Part shown: piece by piece, positions 58,457-64,000 of the stretch
How positions within the stretch are numbered: position 1 is the stretch's first letter
How the letters are laid out: every line of letters starts with the position of its first letter
Source of the DNA: Vicinamibacterales bacterium
GTDB taxonomy: Bacteria; Acidobacteriota; Vicinamibacteria; Vicinamibacterales; 2-12-FULL-66-21
DNA: 64,000 nucleotides
NCBI GenBank assembly: GCA_035699745.1
Contig: DASSPH010000016.1
Span: 1-64,000, forward strand
Reading direction: 5' to 3'
Position numbers and translations under genes: made by a program
The notes under the pieces: model-generated
Seen by the model: the letters and a program-made list of their open reading frames with translations, nothing else
The model's database searches: none
What the model was told of the DNA's origin: nothing

Positions 58457-59283
58457 AGACGCTTCTCGCCGCGCTGCTCGTCGCGCTGCCGTACGTTCAA
58501 CAGCCGGCGGCGCCGCCCGCCACCGCGCCGCCGCCCTCATCGCCGCCCGAGTACATCGTCGGACCGCAGGATCTGCTGGCGGTGTCCGTGCAGGGGGTCG
58601 CCGAGCTGACGCGCGACGTGATCGTCGATCAGGACGGCACCTTCGACTTCCCGTACATCGGGCGGATCAGCGCGGCGGGCAAGGGCGTGCGCGCGATCGA
58701 AGCGGAGATCAAGAGCCGGCTGTCACCGCGTTACCTGGTGAACCCGGTCGTCAACGTCGACGTGAAGGCGTTTCGATCGCAGGTCGTCTACGTGCTCGGC
58801 GCGGTGGTCAGGCCCGGTTCCATCAGGATCGCCGGCAACGCGACGCTGATGAGCGTGCTCGCCGAGGTGGGCTTCAGCACCAAGTCGGGCTCGGTGATCA
58901 CCATCACGCGCCGGCCCAGGGGATCGCGCGCGAGCGGCCCGGCGGCGAACGCACCGAACGCCGAGACGATCAAAGTGAACCGGAAGGAGCTCGAGCTCGG
59001 CAGCGCCCAGACCATCGTCCTGCAGGACGGCGACACGATCAGCGTGCCGGAAGCGGAGAAGTTCACGGTCACCGGCTACGTGCGATCCCCCGGGGTGTTC
59101 GAGCTGGACGGCGACATCAGCGTGCTCCAGGCGCTCGCGATCGCGGGGGGCGCGACCGAGCAGGGAGCGACGAACCGGATCGAGATCCAGCGCGCCGGCG
59201 AGGCCAAGCCGCTCAAGAACGTGAAGATGAGCGAGATGGTGAAGCCCGGCGACATCATCACCGTTCCGCGCAAGCGAATCTGA
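58453..59283 (+). CDS. Wza-like polysaccharide export protein (SLBB)
   Basis: 276 residues with a signal peptide and a Pro/Ala linker. The poly-export domain (EYIVGPQDLLAVSVQGVAEL, VIVDQDGTFDFPYIGRISAA, IEAEIKSRLSPRYLVNPVVN) is followed by two SLBB beta-grasp domains (VYVLGAVVRPGSIRIAGNAT and FTVTGYVRSPGVFELDGDIS). The family forms the periplasmic ring and conduit of Wza-type exporters. There is no lipobox Cys, so the protein may be a soluble or signal-peptide-processed variant. Starts by ATGA overlap; its TGA overlaps the next ATG by one base. Confidence 0.93.
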   Translation: MKTLLAALLVALPYVQQPAAPPATAPPPSSPPEYIVGPQDLLAVSVQGVAELTRDVIVDQDGTFDFPYIGRISAAGKGVRAIEAEIKSRLSPRYLVNPVVNVDVKAFRSQVVYVLGAVVRPGSIRIAGNATLMSVLAEVGFSTKSGSVITITRRPRGSRASGPAANAPNAETIKVNRKELELGSAQTIVLQDGDTISVPEAEKFTVTGYVRSPGVFELDGDISVLQALAIAGGATEQGATNRIEIQRAGEAKPLKNVKMSEMVKPGDIITVPRKRI

Positions 59284-60374
59284 TGCGGGTGCTTCACGTC
59301 GCCGCCGGCAACCTGTATGGCGGCGTCGAACGGATGCTCGTCGAGATCGCCCGCGCCGCGCCGGGGGCGCGCCACGAGTTCGCGGTGTCGTTCGAGGGAC
59401 GGCTGTCGCGCGAGCTGGATGCCGCCGGGGCGCGCCGACATGCGATCGGCGAGGTGCGGTTCAGACGTCCGCTGTCGGTCTGGCTGGCGCGGCGCCGCCT
59501 GGGGGCGCTGCTGCGCGGCACGAAATACGACGCCGTCGTGTGTCATTCGCCGTGGCCGTATGCGATCGCGTCGCCGGTCCTCGACACGCCGCCGGTCCTG
59601 TGGGCGCACGACGCACAGCGCGGCGATCACTGGACCGAGCGCCGCGTCGCCGAACGCGCGCCGTCGCTGGTGATCTGCAACAGCCGCTACACCGCCGCGG
59701 CGCTCGCCGCGTGGCTTCCCGACAGCCCCAGGGAGGTCGTCTACGCGCCAGTGGCTCCCCCCGTCCCCACGTTTCCGCGCTGGGAGATGCGCGCGCGCCT
59801 TGGCGCGACCGACGACACCGCAGTGATCGTCATGACCTGCCGCTTCGAGCGCTGGAAGGGGCACGTCGAGCTGTTGCGCGCGCTCACGGCGCTCGAGGGG
59901 AACTGGATGCTGTGGATCGCAGGCGGACCGCAGCGGCCCCACGAGCAGGAATACGAAGCGGAGCTGCGCGAGCTGAGCGCCTCCCCCGGGCTGGGGGACC
60001 GCGTCCGGTTTCTCGGCGAGCGCACCGACGTCGCGAATCTGCTCGCCGCGGCAGACATTCACTGCCAGCCCAACTCCGCCCCCGAACCGTTCGGCCTCGC
60101 GTTCGTCGAGGCGCTCCATGCCGGTCTCCCCGTGGTCACCAGCGATGCCGGCGGTGCGCGCGAGATCGTCACGCCGGCGTGCGGCGTGCTGGTGCCACCG
60201 GGCGACGTCGACGCGCTGCGCGCCGCGCTCGCGGAATTGACCGCGAGCCGCGAACGCCGGGCGGCGCTCGGCTCGGCGGGTCCGGCGCGGGCGCGCGAGT
60301 TGTGCGATCCGGCGCGGCAGGTCGCCTCGCTCGAGGCCGCGCTGACGGCGGCAAGGCCATGGGCGGCGGCGTGA
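59283..60374 (+). CDS. GT4 glycosyltransferase of the EPS operon
   Basis: 363 residues with a GT-B fold: RVLHVAAGNLYGGVERMLVE at the N-terminus, VMTCRFERWKGHVELLRAL, and the donor-site motif NSAPEPFGLAFVEALHAGLP (E-x7-E) with DAGGAREIVTPACGVLVPPG. It is a retaining transferase that builds the repeat unit on the cytoplasmic side. It begins on the A of the previous TGA (TGATG junction) and ends in a GTGA overlap with the methyltransferase. Confidence 0.92.
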   Translation: MRVLHVAAGNLYGGVERMLVEIARAAPGARHEFAVSFEGRLSRELDAAGARRHAIGEVRFRRPLSVWLARRRLGALLRGTKYDAVVCHSPWPYAIASPVLDTPPVLWAHDAQRGDHWTERRVAERAPSLVICNSRYTAAALAAWLPDSPREVVYAPVAPPVPTFPRWEMRARLGATDDTAVIVMTCRFERWKGHVELLRALTALEGNWMLWIAGGPQRPHEQEYEAELRELSASPGLGDRVRFLGERTDVANLLAAADIHCQPNSAPEPFGLAFVEALHAGLPVVTSDAGGAREIVTPACGVLVPPGDVDALRAALAELTASRERRAALGSAGPARARELCDPARQVASLEAALTAARPWAAA

Positions 60375-61048
60375 CCGCCGTCGCCGCGGACGTCGAGGCG
60401 CGTGCCAGGCAATCGCTTGGCCGCGCCCATCGCGCCATCCATGCGACGGTGGCTGCGCTCCTCCGCGCGCGCGGGGCGCGCGGCGTCCTGGCGGACGTCG
60501 GCTGCGGAACGGGCGATCTCGCGCGTGAAATGGGCGGAAGCTTCGAGTCGATTGTCGGGATCGACGCCGTTCGCTACGACGGCCTGCCGCCGGACGTCAC
60601 GTTCGTGCGAGCCGATCTGGACGCCGAACGGCTCCCGCTCGACGATGCATCGGTCGACGTCGCGGTGGCGGTGGAAGTGATCGAACATCTCGAGAATCCC
60701 CGCGCGTTCGTGCGCGAGCTGGCGCGAATCACGAAACCCGGCGGCTGGGTCGCGCTGACCACCCCGAACCAGTTGAGCGCGCTCAGCCTGCTGACCCTGA
60801 TCGTGAAGGGACGGTTCTCGGCGTTCCAGGAGCGTGACTATCCCGCGCATCGCACCGCGCTGCTGGAGATCGATCTTCGCCGCATCGCCGCCGAGTGCGG
60901 GCTCGGCGAGGTGGCCGTCGCTTATTCGCGCCGCGGGCGGCTGCCGCTGACGCGGTTCCACTATCCGGCCGCCATTGCGGCCGCCGCCCCGCGCTGGTTC
61001 TCGGACAATCTGGCCATGATCGGACGCCGATGCGCATCGCGTTCCTGA
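60371..61048 (+). CDS. Class I SAM-dependent methyltransferase of the EPS operon
   Basis: 225 residues from GTG 60371 (GTGA overlap with the preceding stop; ATG 60359 is an alternative giving four more residues). Motif I is VLADVGCGTGDLAREMG, followed by IVGIDAVRYDG, VAVAVEVIEHLENPRAFVREL and the post-motif PGGWVALTTPNQ. The fold is Methyltransf_11/25. It probably methylates a sugar of the polysaccharide or its lipid carrier. The next gene starts 19 bp before its end. Confidence 0.88.
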   Translation: MTAVAADVEARARQSLGRAHRAIHATVAALLRARGARGVLADVGCGTGDLAREMGGSFESIVGIDAVRYDGLPPDVTFVRADLDAERLPLDDASVDVAVAVEVIEHLENPRAFVRELARITKPGGWVALTTPNQLSALSLLTLIVKGRFSAFQERDYPAHRTALLEIDLRRIAAECGLGEVAVAYSRRGRLPLTRFHYPAAIAAAAPRWFSDNLAMIGRRCASRS

Positions 61049-62250
61049 CCGTCTCGGCGGAGATGGGCGGCTCGGAGCGCAGTCTCGTCGAGCTGCTGCG
61101 GGCGCTGCGCCGTCTCCGGCCGCACTGGTCGTTCGACGTGGTGCTGCCGCGCGAGGGGCCGTTGGCGGTGCAGGCACGAGACGCAGGTGCATCCGCCGTG
61201 CTGCTCCCGATGCCGGCAGCGCTGGCGCGCTTCGGCGAGTCGGGCGGCCTCGGCGCGCGCGGCGCGGCGCTGCCGCGGGCGGTTGGCGCCGCGGCCGGCT
61301 ACGCGCGGGCGCTGCGGCGTCTCCTCGAGACCCTCGGCACCGATGTGATCCACTCGAACGGGTTGAAGCATCACGTGCTCGCGGCCTGGGCGCATACGCG
61401 GCGGATGCCGCTCATCTGGCACATCCACGAGTACGTGACGCCGCGCCCGCTGTCGCGGACGCTGCTGCGCCGGTCGGCCGGGCGGGTCGCCGCCGCGGTC
61501 GCCAATTCGCGAAGCGTCGCGTGCGATCTGGCGGAAGCGATCGGCGGCGACTTGCGCATCGAGACGATCTACAACGGCATCGATCTGCGCGAGTTCTCCC
61601 CGTCGCCGGATCCCGCGGATCGCGCCGACCTGGACGGCCTCGCCGGGTGGCCGGCCGCGCCGCCGGACACGCTGCGCGTCGGCCTCGTGGCGACATTCGG
61701 GCGGTGGAAGGGGCACGACGTCTTCCTGCAGGCGCTGGCGCGGCTCGATCGGTCGCTGCCGATCCGCGCCTACATCGTCGGCGGCGCGGTGTACGACACG
61801 GCCGGCAGCCAGTATTCGCTCGAGGAGCTGCGCCGGATGACCGCGGATGCCGGCCTCGGCGATCGCGTGGCGTTCACCGGATTCGTGCCGCACACCGCGC
61901 CGGTGCTGCGCGCGCTCGACATCGTCGTCCATGCGAGCACACAACCGGAGCCCTTCGGGCTGGCGATTGCCGAGGCGATGGCCTGCGGCTGCGCCGTCAT
62001 TGTGAGCGACGCCGGCGGCGCGGCGGAGATCGTGGACGTCGGCGCGACGGCCCTCGCGCACCGGCCGGGGGATGCGGAGGAGTTGGCGCGGGCGCTCGCC
62101 GCACTCGCGAGTGACACGGCACTGCGGCGGCGGCTCGGTGCCGCGGCGCGCGCCGCGGCGCTGGCCAGGTTCGACGCCGAGACGTTCGCCGCCGGGTTCG
62201 CGCGGGTCTACGAATCGGTGGCGCTTGCGCCGGCCGGGGCGGGCGCATGA
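61030..62250 (+). CDS. GT4 glycosyltransferase of the EPS operon
   Basis: 406 residues from ATG 61030. N-terminal FLTVSAEMGGSERSLVELLR (GGSE loop), ETLGTDVIHSNGLKHHVLAA, ETIYNGIDLREF, VGLVATFGRWKGHDVFLQAL and the E-x7-E donor motif QPEPFGLAIAEAMACGCAVI followed by DAGGAAEIV. A GT-B retaining enzyme acting on the cytoplasmic face. It overlaps the methyltransferase by 19 bp and the following membrane gene by 4 bp (ATGA). Confidence 0.92.
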   Translation: MRIAFLTVSAEMGGSERSLVELLRALRRLRPHWSFDVVLPREGPLAVQARDAGASAVLLPMPAALARFGESGGLGARGAALPRAVGAAAGYARALRRLLETLGTDVIHSNGLKHHVLAAWAHTRRMPLIWHIHEYVTPRPLSRTLLRRSAGRVAAAVANSRSVACDLAEAIGGDLRIETIYNGIDLREFSPSPDPADRADLDGLAGWPAAPPDTLRVGLVATFGRWKGHDVFLQALARLDRSLPIRAYIVGGAVYDTAGSQYSLEELRRMTADAGLGDRVAFTGFVPHTAPVLRALDIVVHASTQPEPFGLAIAEAMACGCAVIVSDAGGAAEIVDVGATALAHRPGDAEELARALAALASDTALRRRLGAAARAAALARFDAETFAAGFARVYESVALAPAGAGA

Positions 62251-63614
62251 CGTTTCCCGCGCAGACCGTGCCGGTAACCGCTGCGCGCCAGCGTTCCGCG
62301 CCGGCGGCGATTCCGTGGGGTTTTCCCGAGTTCTTCATCATCAGTCAGACCGCGCTGCCGGCGCTGCTGTTCCTGCCGGGGACGCAGGCGTTCCGTCTGC
62401 CGATCCGGACTGCCGCGTTCGCGATCAGTCTCGCGGCGTTCGTGTGGTGGCTGGCGGACTCGAAAGTGCAGGTGCGCGCGTCGAAGGCGCAGAGCTGGGT
62501 CGCGGCGGTGATGGCGCTGCTTGCCATCATGCTGTTCCATCCGCTGACGCCGTCGCTCGGCGGCGGCTTCGCGCAGATCGCGGTGTATTTCTCGGTCATG
62601 GCGCCGCTGTTCTGGGCGCCGGTCTTCATCCGCACGCCGGACCATCTGGCGCGCATCCTGTGGATCCTGTTGGTCTGTTCGGGCTGCAACGCGCTCGTGG
62701 GGGTGCTGCAGGTCTACGATCCACGGTTCCTGCCGGCCGAGTTCTCCCGCGTCATCACCGGCAACGAAGTGGCCATGGGCTCGGTCACGTTCATCGGCCG
62801 CAACGGCGAGCGGCTGCTGCGTCCTCCGGGTCTGTTCGACACCCCGGGCGCGGTGGCGGGGCCGGCGATGTCGGCGGCGCTGCTGGGCCTGGTGTTCGCG
62901 GTCAGCGGCATCGCCGCATGGAAGCGGCTGACGGCGTTCACGTTCGCCTTCGCCGGGCTTGCCGCCATTTATCTGAGCCAGGTGCGGATCAGCCTCGTCA
63001 TGACGGTGCTGATGATGGGCGTCTACACGTTCACCTCCTTTCGGCAGGGCCGCCTGGGACGCGCCTCGCAGTTCGGCATCCTTGCCGGCGCGATCGTGCT
63101 CGGCGGATTCGTCACCGCGCTGGCGCTGGGCGGACCGGTGATCCGCGATCGCGTCATGACGCTCCTCGGCGGCGATCCCCTCGCGGTGTACCAGAGCGCG
63201 CGCGGCGTGCAGCTGTCGATGACGTTCACCGAGATGCTCTACGAGCATCCGCTCGGCGCAGGCGTGGGGCGCTGGGGGATGGCGGCGGCGTACTTCGGCG
63301 AGTTCACGCAGTTGTCGCAGCCGCTCTGGGCGGAGATCCAGTTCACCGGCTGGATGATCGACGGCGGCATCCTGATGATCGCGCTGTATTGCGGCGCATT
63401 GGCCGTCACCGCGATGACGCAGTGGAAGGTCGCGATGATCGAGACCTACCCGCGCCTGAACACCTGCGCCGCGGCGGTGTTGAGCGCCAATCTCGGGACG
63501 GCGGTGCTGATCTTCAGCTTCACGCCGTTCGTCACGCAGATCGGCATTCAGTACTGGTTTCTCGCCGGGGCGCTGCACGGCGTCGCGGTCTCGCACGGGA
63601 CGGAGGGCGCGTGA
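62247..63614 (+). CDS. O-antigen ligase/polymerase-like membrane protein (Wzy/WaaL type)
   Basis: 455 residues with 11 or 12 membrane helices and a large periplasmic loop (about residues 305-355, LTLLGGD-type region to EHPLGAGVGRWGMAAAYFGE). The motif EHPLGAGVGRWG resembles the Wzy_C/O-antigen ligase block hxxxGxGxG. The order in the operon, after the glycosyltransferases and an exporter, fits a Wzy-type polymerase that joins repeat units in the periplasm. ATGA overlap upstream and GTGA overlap downstream. Confidence 0.85.
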   Translation: MTFPAQTVPVTAARQRSAPAAIPWGFPEFFIISQTALPALLFLPGTQAFRLPIRTAAFAISLAAFVWWLADSKVQVRASKAQSWVAAVMALLAIMLFHPLTPSLGGGFAQIAVYFSVMAPLFWAPVFIRTPDHLARILWILLVCSGCNALVGVLQVYDPRFLPAEFSRVITGNEVAMGSVTFIGRNGERLLRPPGLFDTPGAVAGPAMSAALLGLVFAVSGIAAWKRLTAFTFAFAGLAAIYLSQVRISLVMTVLMMGVYTFTSFRQGRLGRASQFGILAGAIVLGGFVTALALGGPVIRDRVMTLLGGDPLAVYQSARGVQLSMTFTEMLYEHPLGAGVGRWGMAAAYFGEFTQLSQPLWAEIQFTGWMIDGGILMIALYCGALAVTAMTQWKVAMIETYPRLNTCAAAVLSANLGTAVLIFSFTPFVTQIGIQYWFLAGALHGVAVSHGTEGA

Positions 63615-64000
63615 GCCGGTGGCTGATGACGTCCGGCGACTTCACCACCCTGGGCGGGATGGATCGCGCCAACCATGCGCAGGCCCGTCATCTGGCGCTC
63701 CGCGGCGATGAAGTCCATCTCGTCGCCCATCGTGTCTCGGACGATCTCGCCACTCTGCCGAACGTGCACGTGCACACGGTGCCGCGGCCGCTCGGGGCGC
63801 ATCTTGCCGGCGCGCCGCTCCTGGCCGGCGAGGCGAAGCGGCAGCGCGGCACGCTCGGCCCGGCGGCGCACGTGCTCGTGAACGGCGGCAATGCGCCGGG
63901 GCCCGCCACCTGGATTCACTACCTCCACGCCGCCTACCAGTCGCGCGCCACCGCGTCGCTGCGCAGCCGGATGTCGAGCTCCGTCGGCCGCCGCTACTAC
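63611..64000 (+). CDS. GT4 glycosyltransferase, 5' part (cut by window end)
   Basis: The first 130 residues of a protein that continues past 64000. GTG 63611 overlaps the previous stop (GTGA). The sequence LMTSGDFTTLGGMDRANHAQ, followed by HLALRGDEVHLVAHRVSDDL and VNGGNAPGPATWIHYLHAAY, is an N-terminal GT-B domain of a GT4 transferase. The donor domain lies outside the window. It confirms that the EPS operon extends downstream. Confidence 0.8.
   Translation, partial: MSRWLMTSGDFTTLGGMDRANHAQARHLALRGDEVHLVAHRVSDDLATLPNVHVHTVPRPLGAHLAGAPLLAGEAKRQRGTLGPAAHVLVNGGNAPGPATWIHYLHAAYQSRATASLRSRMSSSVGRRYY

Overview
The window is high-GC bacterial DNA that begins inside an rRNA operon (3' end of 23S rRNA, boxA-like spacer, 5S rRNA, strong terminator) and then runs through about 60 tightly packed protein genes. 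Outer-membrane beta-barrels, a PagL-like lipid A deacylase, a Wza-like export protein and lipoprotein signals make it a diderm. The large set of secreted peptidases and hydrolases, the gene content and the intergenic repeats would fit an acidobacterium (Vicinamibacteria-like). That placement is an inference from style, not something the sequence proves.

Layout. 1-840: rRNA. 884-7609: secreted carbohydrate and hydrolase genes (a broken GH-A glycosidase, a PIG-V-like mannosyltransferase, a GH36 alpha-galactosidase, a beta-barrel, an amidohydrolase). 7781-9716: a coupled bactofilin / DUF72 / L,D-transpeptidase operon that runs into an inverted minisatellite array (9631-10045). 10046-13119: SLATT-like membrane protein, PagL-like enzyme, outer-membrane barrel, PEGA-like protein. 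13299-21026: alpha/beta hydrolase, penicillin-acylase family, PepF, Gfo/Idh/MocA oxidoreductase, metallo-beta-lactamase-fold enzyme. 21043-29950: a nearly complete purine degradation locus, xanthine to ureidoglycolate (xanthine dehydrogenase subunits, membrane urate oxidase PuuD, UraH, an allantoicase-UraD fusion, allantoinase, and a DUF6986 aldolase-like gene). 29935-37563: small envelope proteins, UDP-GlcNAc 2-epimerase, VOC fusion, zinc metallopeptidase, MATE transporter, AsmA-like protein, MsrB. 37574-43298: two SPFH modules with zinc-ribbon partners, NfeD and PspC, plus MsrA, which look like an envelope-stress neighbourhood. 43321-48638: aminotransferase, short asparaginase, M1 aminopeptidase, GT87. 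48661-55740: methyltransferase, glycosyltransferase, thioredoxin, fused E1 alpha/beta dehydrogenase, Fpg/Nei glycosylase. 55751-56102: a second copy of the inverted minisatellite. 56251-64000: an exopolysaccharide operon headed by a degenerate NtrC-type regulator, with every downstream gene overlapping or abutting the next; the last glycosyltransferase is cut by the window end.

Two genome-scale patterns stand out. First, about half of the transcription-unit heads have a TANNNT (-10-like) hexamer ending 6 to 10 nt before the start codon and no Shine-Dalgarno, the arrangement expected of leaderless mRNAs. Several tight divergent pairs share one AT-rich core that reads as a -10 on both strands. 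Second, four different families of short intergenic repeats are present: a 28-29 bp inverted minisatellite (two arrays), a roughly 31-bp-arm inverted-repeat element that supplies the stop codons of both convergent neighbours, octamer tracts (two sites) and heptamer tracts (two sites). Within operons, genes are joined mostly by 4-bp ATGA/GTGA overlaps, so translational coupling appears to be the rule.
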